From contig URCA01000004.1 of the NCBI GenBank assembly GCA_900546265.1, positions 62,001 to 126,000 of the forward strand: a stretch of DNA of 64,000 bases. The letters are read 5' to 3'. How positions within the stretch are numbered: the first letter of the stretch is position 1; each line of letters begins with the position of its first letter. Under the pieces are notes generated by a model. The model was not told where the DNA came from. It saw nothing but the letters and a program-made list of their open reading frames with translations, and did not search any database. Made by a program: the position numbers and the translations under genes. This stretch comes from an uncultured Oscillospiraceae bacterium (GTDB lineage: Bacteria > Bacillota > Clostridia > Oscillospirales > Acutalibacteraceae). This document shows, piece by piece, positions 17,890-26,278 of this stretch.

Positions 17890-20800
17890 ATGAAATGGAG
17901 TCGAATCTTCGCGGCGGGCGCTCTTCTGGTTTCCACGCTGTTTTCCATCCCGGTTCTGCCGGCGGGGGCCGTATCGACGGCGCCTGCCCCTATACAGCTG
18001 ACCATGCTGCAGGATTTCTCCGCCTATTCCACCGGTCAGGAGCTGAACGCTCCCGGCAACATTCCGGTTTCGCCGCCGTCGGCGGCCGCCGGCGCCCGGG
18101 CGGTAGATACCTTGGGCGCGCCCGGCGCGGCCCGGGCGGTATCCCTTTACGCGCAGAATGTGGGCGGTTACGCCACGGCGACCGATTTGTTCTATGAGGT
18201 GTTCTATCCGCAGAACACCTCCCTGCAGTCGCTGGAGGGCGTGATGGCGTATATCCGCCTGCCCAAGGGAAAGCCCGGCGACCGGTACAGCCTGTTTCAT
18301 TTCAATCTCTATACCATAAAAAACAACACGCCGGCCTGGACCAACGCGGGGAACGCGCCGGTGCAATACCTGGGGGTGCGCGACACCGCTTGGCACACGG
18401 TAACTGCCTTTGACGGCCATATCAAGCTGCCCTATGGGTTTGAGGGCTATGTGAAGCTGCGCTTCGCTGACTTGCCCGCTGGAACGCAGGCGGCGCTTTC
18501 CGGTGCGCAGGCCATTAGCTCTACCTTCCGTTTCCGGGAGATCGGCGGCGCGCGGGGCTCCGCCGTCGTAAACGCCTTATACGGCATCACGGCGGACAGC
18601 GCCGCCGTGACTGCCCGGCTCGGCGGAACGGGCCGCGACGTGTATTTGGCCACTGGCCGGCCCGACGACGGCTTCAACATCCTGCCTCTGGCGAACGCCG
18701 GCGTGGCGAGAGCCCGGCAGGACTTCAGCGGCTTCGACCCGGGCGATGATGTCAAGGCGAGCGGGCTGTTCACCTCCACCAAGAGCGACGTGACAGCCCT
18801 GGCCGTGCCGGACATCAGCGGGCTGGACGACGGTCCGGCACTGGAAATCCAATCCCCCACGCTGTCCGGTTTCCGGGACACGGATCCTCAGTATGAGGTG
18901 TTTTTCTCTCAGGACACCCGTATGGACGGCACGCAGGGGCTGCTGCTTTATATCAAGTGCGGCGGCCCTCATCCGCAGGACGCTACTTCTAAGGTGTTCT
19001 TCAGCCTCTATTCCACCCGGGAAAACGAGGCGAATTTCACCAATCTCGGCAGTGGGACGGCCCAGGTGCTGCCCAAGGGCGGCGACGCCTGGAGCGAGGT
19101 GACGGCCAGCGAGGGCATCCTGACCCTGCCGGCGGGCTTCGAAGGCTATATCCTGGCGCCGCTGACGGAAATGCGGCAGGACTCTGTCGCCGGGCGCACG
19201 GACAACCGCTATGCCATCAGCGTCAGTTTCCGTTTTCTGGCACTGGGTGGCGCGGCGGGGAGCACGACGCTGGACGGCCTCTATCTCCTCTCCGGGATGG
19301 GGAACGATCCCAGGCTGCTGACCCTGAACGGCTGCGATGTGCAGGATTTATCGACAGGCGGACGGATTTCCGATCCGCTAAAGCTGACCATGCTGCAGGA
19401 TTTTTCCTCTTATGAGGAAGGCGACAATCTGCGCGGCGCGGATAAGGTGGTCATCAGCCCGGAATCGGCCGCATCCGCCACCGCGACAGGGGCCAGGGGC
19501 CTGACCGCGCCTGGCTCAGAGGGCGCGGTGGTGCTGAATTCCACTGAACTGGGCGGATTCGCCACGGCCAACAATTTGATTTATGAGGTGTTTTCACCCC
19601 CCGATACCCAGATGAACGGGCTGGAAGGGGTCATGCTCTATATCCGGCTTCCCAAGGGGCGGCCCGGCGATCGGTACAGCCTGTTTCACTTCACGCTGTT
19701 TAGCTATAAAAACGAAACCCCCGCCTGGACTAACGCGGGAAATGCGCCGGTGCAGATATTGGCCCGCCGGTCGGATCGATGGCAGACCGTCACGGCATCC
19801 GACGGCAATATCCGTCTGCCCTACGGGTTTGAGGGCTATGTCAAGCTGCGATTTGTGGATCTGCCCGCCGATAAGCGGGCGGCGCTGTCCGGCGCGCGGC
19901 TTATCAGCACCTCTCTGCAATTTCGGGAAATCGGCGGCGATCGCGGCCCGGCGGTACTGCACGCCATTTACGGCGTCCAGCGGAATGGGAACGCGGCAGT
20001 GGCCTCTCTGCCCGGCAGCGGGAATCTGTATCTGAACGGCGGCGCTTCGGTGCGCGGCGCCTCGGCGGACGCGGCCGACGCCATACAGGCGGAGCCTCTT
20101 CTGCACTTCGACGGCTTCGCGTCAGGGGACGATGTGCTCGCCAGCGGCATGGCCGCTTTTACCAAAAGCGACGTGTCCGCGGCGGCGGTACCCGGGATCA
20201 GCGGGCAGGACAACGGGCCGGCTTTGTCCATCCAGTCCTCTACCCTGTCCGGCTTTCGCGATACCGATCCGCATTACGAGGTGTTTTACCGGGATAACGC
20301 CCGCTTGGACGGGATGACAGCCCTGCTGCTCTACGTCCGCTGCCCTCAGCCCTATCCGGGCGAAGCGGTGAGCCGGATGAAATTCAATCTCTATTCCACC
20401 AGGGGCTCCCAGGCGAACTTTACCCACCTGGGGAATGGCACGGCCCGCATCCTGCCGAAGGGCGGGACGAACTGGACGGACAGCGTGGCCAGCGAGGGTA
20501 TCCTGTCTCTGCCCGCCGGGTTTGAGGGCTATATTCTCGCCCCATTTGCCGAAATGCGGCAGGATTCCATCGCAGGCCAAACCGCCGGGCGGGTCGCCGT
20601 CAGCACGACCTTCCAGTTTTCCGCTCTGGGAGGGGAAGCGGGCGGATTCCTCGTCGATTCCATCTGTGGCGTCCGGGCTTTTGGCAGCGGCGGCACGCAG
20701 CTGACGCTCGGCGGCGCACGGACGTTGGATATGACCTCCGGCATCCCTTACGATCCGGTCTCCGGGACGGTGCAGCGGGAGTTCGCGCCGTTCTGCGGAG

Positions 20801-22170
20801 AGGAGGACGCCCTGCTGCTGAAAAATCCGCAGCGGGGGTTCCGGATGGAAACCTTCGTCAACGTGGCCAATCTGGCGCAGGACTATCAGGTGTTGCAGCC
20901 CGATCCAACCATTCGCCTCAAGGACTGCATCGCCCAGTATGTGCCGGAATCCCCACAGCTGGCCCAGGTGTATTTTTATCTGACTGGCTATAAAAACACG
21001 CCGGTCATCCCGGACTACGGCATCCAGCGGATTCAGGCGTATTTCGATTATGCTCGGCAGGTACATGTGCAGCTGCTGGTGCGTTTCGCTTATCAGGCGG
21101 ATATGAACGGCGTCGGCGAGGCGCCGCAGTCGGTGATGCTTAGCCATATGCGGCAGCTTCGGACGCTGCTGGAGGCTAACCGGGATATCATCCACGTGGT
21201 TCAGGCGGGGTTCTTGGGTGCCTGGGGCGAGTGGCACAGCTACAAACAGCCCCACGACCAGGTGGAACTGCTGCGGGGCCTAGAGGCGATGACGCCGGCC
21301 GGTCTGGCGATTCAGGTGCGGATTCCGGATTACAAGAATTTGATCCCGAAGACCGATCCGCTGTACAGCCGGCTGTCCTTTCATAACGACAGCGTGTTCG
21401 GCGAAGCGGCGGGCGGCACCGGGGGCGTGGATCCCGGCACCGCTCAGTGGCAGCAGTTCACCCGGGAGTCCCCTTACCAGCCGGTGGATGGCGAGCTATT
21501 CTGGGGCAGCTGGTCCTTGGATCCGAACGAGGGAGGCTATCTGATCGACGGCTATAAGGTCCTCAAGGAGCTCAGCGAGCATCATTTTACCTCTCTGAGC
21601 CTGCATCACAATTATCGGGAGGACGGCCCCTCGAAAAGGTATTCCATGCAAATCTGGAAGGAGAACCCGGTGACCGAGAGTTGGCTGCGCGCCAACGGGA
21701 TTCTGTACGCGCCCGGCTGGTTCCGCAACGACGGGGGACAGACGGCGCAGCGCCAGGTATTTGACTTTGTGCGGGACTATCTGGGATATAAGCTGGAGGC
21801 ATCGTCCCTGACGGTGACCGGCGGACGAAATCCGGGCGGGACGATGCAGGTCGGGCTGCAGCTAGCCAACTACGGGTTTTCTGTCCCCTTTAATATGGAG
21901 AGCGGCTTTGCCATTCTCGACGAGGAAAATCGCGTGGTGTCCACGGTTTCCGCCGGCACCCCGTCTGGGTGGCACAGCCGCAATCCGGCCGACTACACCG
22001 ACGCAGCCCGGCTGACGCATACCATCTCGGGGAGGGTTTCCCTGCCGAATGAGCACGGCCGTTACCGGTTGGCCTTCTACCTGAAAGACACAGCCGGCAA
22101 TCCCGCACGGCTAGGAAGCCGGATGCCATTTGCAGGCGGGTATCATATATTGGAGGAGCTGAGTATCTAG
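17890..22170 (+). CDS. Large exported DUF4874/DUF4832 protein with duplicated beta-sandwich modules
   Basis: This 1426-residue protein begins with a signal peptide (about 1-28, ending PAGAVS). Four beta-rich modules of two types follow in order A-B-A-B. The A modules (about 37-250 and 499-705) share LTMLQDFS, PKGKPGDRYSLFHF/PKGRPGDRYSLFHF and LPYGFEGYVKLRF. The B modules (about 275-480 and 738-950) share TKSDV, TLSGFRDTDP and EGILTLPAGFEGYIL/EGILSLPAGFEGYIL. Residues from about 965 form a DUF4874 barrel-like domain (KNPQRGFRMETF, GFLGAWGEWHSY), then DUF4832 to the end. GEWHS resembles a glycosidase active-site strand, but activity is unproven. No membrane anchor is visible. It ends the operon before a strong bidirectional terminator. 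Confidence 0.82.
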   Translation: MKWSRIFAAGALLVSTLFSIPVLPAGAVSTAPAPIQLTMLQDFSAYSTGQELNAPGNIPVSPPSAAAGARAVDTLGAPGAARAVSLYAQNVGGYATATDLFYEVFYPQNTSLQSLEGVMAYIRLPKGKPGDRYSLFHFNLYTIKNNTPAWTNAGNAPVQYLGVRDTAWHTVTAFDGHIKLPYGFEGYVKLRFADLPAGTQAALSGAQAISSTFRFREIGGARGSAVVNALYGITADSAAVTARLGGTGRDVYLATGRPDDGFNILPLANAGVARARQDFSGFDPGDDVKASGLFTSTKSDVTALAVPDISGLDDGPALEIQSPTLSGFRDTDPQYEVFFSQDTRMDGTQGLLLYIKCGGPHPQDATSKVFFSLYSTRENEANFTNLGSGTAQVLPKGGDAWSEVTASEGILTLPAGFEGYILAPLTEMRQDSVAGRTDNRYAISVSFRFLALGGAAGSTTLDGLYLLSGMGNDPRLLTLNGCDVQDLSTGGRISDPLKLTMLQDFSSYEEGDNLRGADKVVISPESAASATATGARGLTAPGSEGAVVLNSTELGGFATANNLIYEVFSPPDTQMNGLEGVMLYIRLPKGRPGDRYSLFHFTLFSYKNETPAWTNAGNAPVQILARRSDRWQTVTASDGNIRLPYGFEGYVKLRFVDLPADKRAALSGARLISTSLQFREIGGDRGPAVLHAIYGVQRNGNAAVASLPGSGNLYLNGGASVRGASADAADAIQAEPLLHFDGFASGDDVLASGMAAFTKSDVSAAAVPGISGQDNGPALSIQSSTLSGFRDTDPHYEVFYRDNARLDGMTALLLYVRCPQPYPGEAVSRMKFNLYSTRGSQANFTHLGNGTARILPKGGTNWTDSVASEGILSLPAGFEGYILAPFAEMRQDSIAGQTAGRVAVSTTFQFSALGGEAGGFLVDSICGVRAFGSGGTQLTLGGARTLDMTSGIPYDPVSGTVQREFAPFCGEEDALLLKNPQRGFRMETFVNVANLAQDYQVLQPDPTIRLKDCIAQYVPESPQLAQVYFYLTGYKNTPVIPDYGIQRIQAYFDYARQVHVQLLVRFAYQADMNGVGEAPQSVMLSHMRQLRTLLEANRDIIHVVQAGFLGAWGEWHSYKQPHDQVELLRGLEAMTPAGLAIQVRIPDYKNLIPKTDPLYSRLSFHNDSVFGEAAGGTGGVDPGTAQWQQFTRESPYQPVDGELFWGSWSLDPNEGGYLIDGYKVLKELSEHHFTSLSLHHNYREDGPSKRYSMQIWKENPVTESWLRANGILYAPGWFRNDGGQTAQRQVFDFVRDYLGYKLEASSLTVTGGRNPGGTMQVGLQLANYGFSVPFNMESGFAILDEENRVVSTVSAGTPSGWHSRNPADYTDAARLTHTISGRVSLPNEHGRYRLAFYLKDTAGNPARLGSRMPFAGGYHILEELSI
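17998..20757 (+). repeat. Tandem intragenic duplication, period about 1386 bp
   Basis: Two consecutive units inside the DUF4832 gene encode the same A-B module pair. The anchor ACCATGCTGCAGGATTT recurs at 18001 and 19387, 1386 bp (462 codons) apart. The B-module start recurs about 1383 bp apart (18721 and 20104). Copies are similar but not identical at DNA level, so this is an old duplication rather than an assembly artefact. Confidence 0.8.
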
Positions 22171-22204
22171 GCGGTATAAAGGCATAAGCTGCAACGGCAC
22201 ATAG

Positions 22205-22252
22205 CAAGGCCGGATGGACGTGGTAATCCCACACCCATCCGGCCTTGTTTGC
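22205..22252. terminator. Bidirectional intrinsic terminator between convergent genes
   Basis: A 13-bp perfect stem (CAAGGCCGGATGG at 22205-22217 with its complement at 22235-22247) encloses a loop that can itself pair (GTGG/CCAC). It is followed on the plus strand by TTTGCTATTTT, and A-rich bases occur on the other side. It lies between the DUF4832 gene and the minus-strand WYL gene. Confidence 0.8.
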
Positions 22253-22256
22253 TATT

Positions 22257-23246
22257 TTAATCCTTACATTGCGGTTCTCCCGCCGAGAGGTAAGCCATCT
22301 GTTTGTCAATCCGCTCCCGCAGCTGCCGGACAAAACGCGCGGGTCCCAGGACGCGCACCACCGGGCCAAAGCCCAGCAGGCGAATCAACACCTCCGTCTC
22401 GTCGTCCTTCTGGTACCAGAGCTTGACGAGACAAGCGTTGGTGTCCGCGTCGTACTCGCTTTGTTTTTCAAAGGAGGAGAATTCCACCATAAACCGTTCG
22501 ATTCCGTTGCGCTCGTCCGTGACCAGAATTTGTAGCGGCTCGGCGCACCGCCGGCTCCGCCGCCAGGCTTCCACATCCAAAGGGCCGGCATACCGCTCCG
22601 GAGACGGTTCGATCTGCGTGATGCGGTTCAGGTTCAGGCTGAAATACCCGCGCAGCCTGCCGTGCCGCACCTTGGCGGCAAACACGCGGAATTTATCGTC
22701 CTTGGCGGAATACTCCAGCTGCAGGGGGATATACTGGCCGTTGTTCGGGCGGCCCTTCGGCGGCGTATACGAGATCGACAACGCCGCCCGCTCCCGCATG
22801 GCGGCGAGAATGGCCTGGAACCGCCGGCGATAGTCCTCGTCGGCATAGGGATCGCCGTCCAGATACCGGTCAAAGCAGAGAAAATCCTCCTGGCGGTACA
22901 GCGGTTCTACGTCCGCCAGTTCTTTGGAAAGATGCTGAAACGAATCGTCGGAGAGAAAAAGGCGGATGCGCGCGTCGGCCAGCAGCGCCTTGAGCCAGGA
23001 GGCCTCCAGAAGCGTCAGCGGCAGGGTGGGCGATGTGCGCAGCCGGCTGTCATACCGTCCATCCCGCGCGGTCAGCAGGGGCCAGGCGCCCTCGTCAAGC
23101 AGCTTGGGAATCAGCTGGAGTGTGCTCTCGCCGTAGCCGCGCTGCGATACCAGCGCCTCGATCTGTCTGCGATCCAGGGGCGCGGCCCGCAACACGGCGG
23201 CCACCACCTCGTAGTAACAGCCATATACCTCGGAAAACAGCTCCAT
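22257..23246 (-). CDS. WYL-domain regulatory protein (second of a pair)
   Basis: This is a 329-residue protein on the minus strand. It has a helical N-terminal region and then a WYL-type beta-barrel domain (about 140-225): SISYTPPKGRPNN, then FRVFAAKVRHGRLRGYFSLN, then NRITQIEPSPERY, the usual WYL order. The C-terminal WCX-like extension contains EVLIRLLGFGPVVRVLGP. WYL domains sense ligands, often nucleic acids or nucleotides, in transcription regulators. Its start codon overlaps the stop of the upstream WYL gene by 1 bp (TAATG), so the two are co-translated. By analogy with the PafB-PafC pair they may form a heteromer. They most likely control the divergent RNA-repair genes at 24579 onward. 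Confidence 0.8.
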   Translation of the reverse strand: MELFSEVYGCYYEVVAAVLRAAPLDRRQIEALVSQRGYGESTLQLIPKLLDEGAWPLLTARDGRYDSRLRTSPTLPLTLLEASWLKALLADARIRLFLSDDSFQHLSKELADVEPLYRQEDFLCFDRYLDGDPYADEDYRRRFQAILAAMRERAALSISYTPPKGRPNNGQYIPLQLEYSAKDDKFRVFAAKVRHGRLRGYFSLNLNRITQIEPSPERYAGPLDVEAWRRSRRCAEPLQILVTDERNGIERFMVEFSSFEKQSEYDADTNACLVKLWYQKDDETEVLIRLLGFGPVVRVLGPARFVRQLRERIDKQMAYLSAGEPQCKD

Positions 23247-24478
23247 TAGCCCTCACCCCCGTACATCTCTGCCAGCCGCCGGATATCGTCATGAAACCGC
23301 TGGATCGCCTCCTGACCGTCGCCCTCGAGCGCGACGATCCGCCCGATAAAGGTTTTGACCCAGTTCATCATCTCTCCCGTGTCGGAAACCTGCGTGGTAT
23401 AGCGCCAACGGCCCGGGGCGATCGGTTCCACGGTTCCGCCCCGCCCCTCCCGCCGCAGGCGCTGAAGAATATACGGCTCCCGTTCCTCGTCCACGGCCAG
23501 AATCATGGAAAACCGCTGCCGCCGGCTGCGGCCCGGAATGGCCGCTCCCCAGGATCCGGCGAGGAGCGGCTCGGCCAGCGTTTTGCAGGCCGCGTCCCCT
23601 TCCTCTCCCGGCAGAGGCGCCGCTTTCTTGATGTAATCCAGCCGAAAAGACGCGAAACGGCGCGCGTCCAGCCGCCGCGCCGCTAAATAGCGCCGCCCGG
23701 TCTGGACGCTGACCAGGATTTTGAGGGGGATCACCGTGCAGACGGTCTCCGCGCTGTTTCGGCCGCTGACGTTGGTAATTGTTAGCCGTTCGCCCCGCCG
23801 CATGGCCTGAAGGGCCGTGAGCAGAATCTGATCCTCAAGGGTATGGGCGATAAAATGATGCTTGAAGCGGAACGTGAGGTTTTCGCTTGGAAGGCGGCCC
23901 GCCAGGTACGCGCCGACGACGGCCAGCGGCGCGGTTTCTCCGAAAAAGGCCAGCAGTTCCGGCAGATTGGTTTGGTCGGGAAACAGGGTTTCCAGCGAAC
24001 GGGACGCGCGTGTATAGCACAGCCTGCGGCCCTGCTTCTCCGTATGTAAAATTCCCAGCTGAGCATATTCCTTTAGCTTCCGGCGGACGGTGAGGGGCTC
24101 AAAAACCTGATCGTATGCCTCGAGCAGCTCGTCGGTGATCGCTTCCGCGTGCCGGGGCCGGCCGTCCGCCAGGAGATCGAGCAGAAAAAAGTGCAGGAGG
24201 ATGTCGTTATCGGTGAAGCTTTTGGATTGCCAGGCCCGGTATAGGGGATTGCGGGACAGAGTCCCGGCGTCCAGGGATAAAAAGAGCGCTTTGCCGCCGG
24301 CGCGATATTCCCAGCGCAGGCTGTCGCCCAGCCAGCTTTCGATCCGCCGCCGCTCGTTGTCGTAGGTGCGGCCGCTTTTTCGGTCGAAATCCTCCCGGGT
24401 CTTAAAGCCGAAAATCAGAAAATCCCGCATATAATCGCGCACCAGATCAAAACGCTTGACAAGCTCGCTGTAGGCCAT
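23246..24478 (-). CDS. WYL-domain transcriptional regulator (first of a pair)
   Basis: This is a 410-residue protein on the minus strand. I chose the start at 24478 because GGAGGCGAGA lies 5' of it; the frame stays open for 201 more codons, but that reading crosses the intergenic RNA region and the neighbouring gene. Residues about 1-130 look like a winged-helix region (MAYSELVKRFDLVRDYMRDF, then AITDELLEAYDQVFEPLTVRRKLKEY). A WYL domain at about 230-300 has LKILVSVQTGRRYLAARRLD followed by RRFASFRLDYIKK, close to the WYL strand pattern. A WCX-type C-terminus ends the protein. It is divergent from the tRNA-like RNAs and the Ro60-like gene, with 100 bp between its start and the first RNA. Confidence 0.8.
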   Translation of the reverse strand: MAYSELVKRFDLVRDYMRDFLIFGFKTREDFDRKSGRTYDNERRRIESWLGDSLRWEYRAGGKALFLSLDAGTLSRNPLYRAWQSKSFTDNDILLHFFLLDLLADGRPRHAEAITDELLEAYDQVFEPLTVRRKLKEYAQLGILHTEKQGRRLCYTRASRSLETLFPDQTNLPELLAFFGETAPLAVVGAYLAGRLPSENLTFRFKHHFIAHTLEDQILLTALQAMRRGERLTITNVSGRNSAETVCTVIPLKILVSVQTGRRYLAARRLDARRFASFRLDYIKKAAPLPGEEGDAACKTLAEPLLAGSWGAAIPGRSRRQRFSMILAVDEEREPYILQRLRREGRGGTVEPIAPGRWRYTTQVSDTGEMMNWVKTFIGRIVALEGDGQEAIQRFHDDIRRLAEMYGGEG

Positions 24479-24527
24479 GTTCTCGCCTCCTCTGTCCTCA
24501 AGTTTACGACAAACCCATCTATCTCGC

Positions 24528-24568
24528 AACTTTTTTGATATGAAAAGTTTTCCAGAGGCGCGTATGAT
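24528..24568 (+). promoter_or_regulatory. Candidate operator and -10 box of the RNA-repair operon
   Basis: An inverted repeat AACTTTT-N8-AAAAGTT spans 24528-24549. A -10-like TATGAT lies at 24563-24568, placing transcription start at about 24575, four bases before the first tRNA-like stem. No good -35 exists at 17 bp (TTGATA at 24535 is 22 bp away), which fits a promoter needing an activator. The repeat would be a natural WYL-protein site. Inferred from position only. Confidence 0.4.
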
Positions 24569-24578
24569 GGAAGCATGA

Positions 24579-24669
24579 AAGGCGCGCACAGCCATTCTCT
24601 TCGATAAGGACGCGGCCTGAGGGCATGACCCGCCGCGTGAAGGCCGGCCTGAAAACCGGCACGCGCCTT
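24579..24669 (+). ncRNA. tRNA-like / Y-RNA-like element, module 1
   Basis: This 91-nt segment is closed by an 8-bp stem, AAGGCGCG (24579-24586) with CGCGCCTT (24662-24669). Inside is a long hairpin, ACGCGG (24610-24615) with CCGCGT (24633-24638), capped by GGG/CCC. A T-arm-like hairpin follows, GCCGG (24643-24647) with CCGGC (24656-24660), loop of 8 nt. The segment ACAGCCATT at 24588 is repeated exactly in module 2. Bacterial Y RNAs (YrlA/YrlB) beside Ro60 genes are known to contain tRNA-like domains; this position and shape match. It is not a real tRNA: there is no anticodon arm of normal form and no CCA. Secondary structure was derived by eye. Confidence 0.6.
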
Positions 24670-24680
24670 GAAAGGGTTGA

Positions 24681-24758
24681 AAGGCACAGACAGCCATTTT
24701 TAGGTGACGCAGCTGCCGACAGGCGAATGCGGCCGGGTCAGATCCGGCGACGTGCCTT
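24681..24758 (+). ncRNA. tRNA-like / Y-RNA-like element, module 2
   Basis: This 78-nt segment, close to tRNA size, is closed by AAGGCAC (24681-24687) with GTGCCTT (24752-24758). A T-arm mimic has a 5-bp stem, GCCGG (24732-24736) with CCGGC (24744-24748), and a 7-nt loop GTCAGAT, close to the tRNA TTCRANY pattern. A central arm pairs CGCA (24708-24711) with TGCG (24728-24731) and GCC with GGC around GACA. ACAGCCATT at 24690 is shared with module 1, 11 nt of linker separate the two, and the ribosome site of the Ro60-like gene follows at 24775. A three-base gap before the 3' closing strand distinguishes it from a true tRNA. Confidence 0.62.
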
Positions 24759-24788
24759 GTTTTCCCCATTCGATAGGAGGAAATCGCC

Positions 24789-26252
24789 ATGCTGGATGAT
24801 TTGAAACAAGAAGCCAATACCACCCGGACGGAAAACGGCGCCGCGGCGTATACCACCACCATGAGCGATTGCCTGGATCTGTTTTCCACCATCGGCGCCC
24901 TGCGCGCCGCCCCCGCCGCTGAAATCGAGGGCCGGTTCACCCGCGCCTTTGCGGAAAACCCCGATCTGGCCATGAAAATTGCATTTTTCGCCCGCGATGT
25001 GCGGGGCGGCTTGGGGGAGCGCCGGGCCTTCCGGGTGATTCTGAAAACCCTTGCCGCGCTGTCTCCCGCCTCGGTGGTCAAAAATCTGGACGCGATCCCG
25101 GAGTGCGGCCGGTACGACGATTTGCTGACCCTGCTGGATACCCCCTGTCAGGACGCGATGCTGGCCTACATACGGACGATGCTGGCCCGCGACCGGGCCG
25201 CTTTGGAAACCGGGGAGGGCGAAGTGTCCCTGCTCGCCAAATGGCTGCCTTCGGTGAACGCCAGCCATCCCGGCACGGTGCGCAGCGCCAAACGGGTGGC
25301 GCGGGCGCTGGGCATGAACGACGCGCAGTACCGCAAAACCCTGTCCGCACTGCGGGCCCGCATCGCGATTCTGGAAAATTCCCTGCGTGAGCGGGCGTAT
25401 ACCTTCGACTATGCCAAGCAGCCCTCCAAGGCCATGTTCCGATACCGCAAGGCATTCCTGCGCAACGACGGCCCCCGCTATCGGGCGTATCTGGCCCAGG
25501 TGGCCGCCGGCAAAGCCGCGCTGCATACCAGCACGCTCTATCCTTACGAGCTGGTGGCCCCGCTGCTGGACGGCGTTCCCTCCGAGGGCGAGCGGCGCGC
25601 GTTGGACGCCGCTTGGAAGGCCCTGCCCGACTATACCGGCGGCGAGGACGCCCTGGTGGTGGTGGACGGCTCCGGCTCTATGTATTGGAGCGCCGCGCAG
25701 CCCCGGCCCGCTGCGGTGGCCCTGTCTCTGGGCCTCTATTTCGCCCAGCGCAACCAAGGGGCGTTCCGGGGGCACTTCGTCACCTTTTCCGGCCGGCCCC
25801 GGCTGATAGAGGTGAAGGGGCGGGATCTCTGTGAACAGGTGCGTTACTGCGCGGGGTTCAACGAATGCGCCAACACCAACGTGCAAGCGGTGTTTGATCT
25901 CCTCCTTCGCACCGCCGTCAAGCACCGCCTGGCGCAGAAGGAACTGCCCGCCGCGCTGTACTTCATTTCCGATATGGAATTCGATGCCTGCGCGGAAAAC
26001 GCGGAGACGACCAACTTCCAGTACGCCCGCCAAGCCTTTGAGGCCAGAGGCTACCGCCTTCCCCGGGTGGTGTTCTGGAACGTGGCCAGCCGGCGGCTCC
26101 AGCAGCCTGTCACCAGCAACGAGCAGGGGGTGGCGCTGGTTTCCGGCTGCACGCCCCGTCTGTTCGAGATGGTGGCGGCAGGCCGCCTGTCTCCCTATGC
26201 CTATATGCTGGAGGCGCTGAGCGCGCCCCGCTACCGCGACATCGTCGCGTAA
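24789..26252 (+). CDS. Ro60/TROVE-like RNA-binding protein with vWA domain (DUF2828 family)
   Basis: This is a 487-residue cytoplasmic protein behind a perfect AGGAGG at 24775. The helical-repeat N-terminal half (about 1-280) carries ENGAAAYTTTMSDCLDLFST, ARDVRGGLGERRAFR, CGRYDDLL and SLLAKWLPSVNASH. The C-terminal vWA domain has a MIDAS-type ALVVVDGSGSMYWS (about residue 293), NTNVQ and FISDMEFD (about 393). This order matches the DUF2828 family, which I regard as a Ro60/TROVE relative: a ring-shaped RNA-binding HEAT domain plus vWA. Ro60 proteins bind Y RNAs and misfolded RNA for quality control. Two tRNA-like RNAs lie just upstream and rtcB just downstream (26 bp), supporting an RNA-surveillance role. 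Confidence 0.78.
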   Translation: MLDDLKQEANTTRTENGAAAYTTTMSDCLDLFSTIGALRAAPAAEIEGRFTRAFAENPDLAMKIAFFARDVRGGLGERRAFRVILKTLAALSPASVVKNLDAIPECGRYDDLLTLLDTPCQDAMLAYIRTMLARDRAALETGEGEVSLLAKWLPSVNASHPGTVRSAKRVARALGMNDAQYRKTLSALRARIAILENSLRERAYTFDYAKQPSKAMFRYRKAFLRNDGPRYRAYLAQVAAGKAALHTSTLYPYELVAPLLDGVPSEGERRALDAAWKALPDYTGGEDALVVVDGSGSMYWSAAQPRPAAVALSLGLYFAQRNQGAFRGHFVTFSGRPRLIEVKGRDLCEQVRYCAGFNECANTNVQAVFDLLLRTAVKHRLAQKELPAALYFISDMEFDACAENAETTNFQYARQAFEARGYRLPRVVFWNVASRRLQQPVTSNEQGVALVSGCTPRLFEMVAAGRLSPYAYMLEALSAPRYRDIVA

Positions 26253-26278
26253 CAATAGAAAACAAAGGAGAGAGAGCC

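Noticed and set aside
17998..20757. Assembly artefact creating the internal duplication
   Set aside because: The copies differ at many positions in DNA and protein, so both are real.
24535..24568. TTGATA/TATGAT as a standard SigA promoter
   Set aside because: Spacing is 22 bp, well beyond 16-18 bp.
24681..24758. A functional tRNA gene
   Set aside because: A three-base gap separates the T-arm from the 3' closing strand, no normal anticodon arm or encoded CCA end is present, and the paired module upstream shows the same non-tRNA layout.
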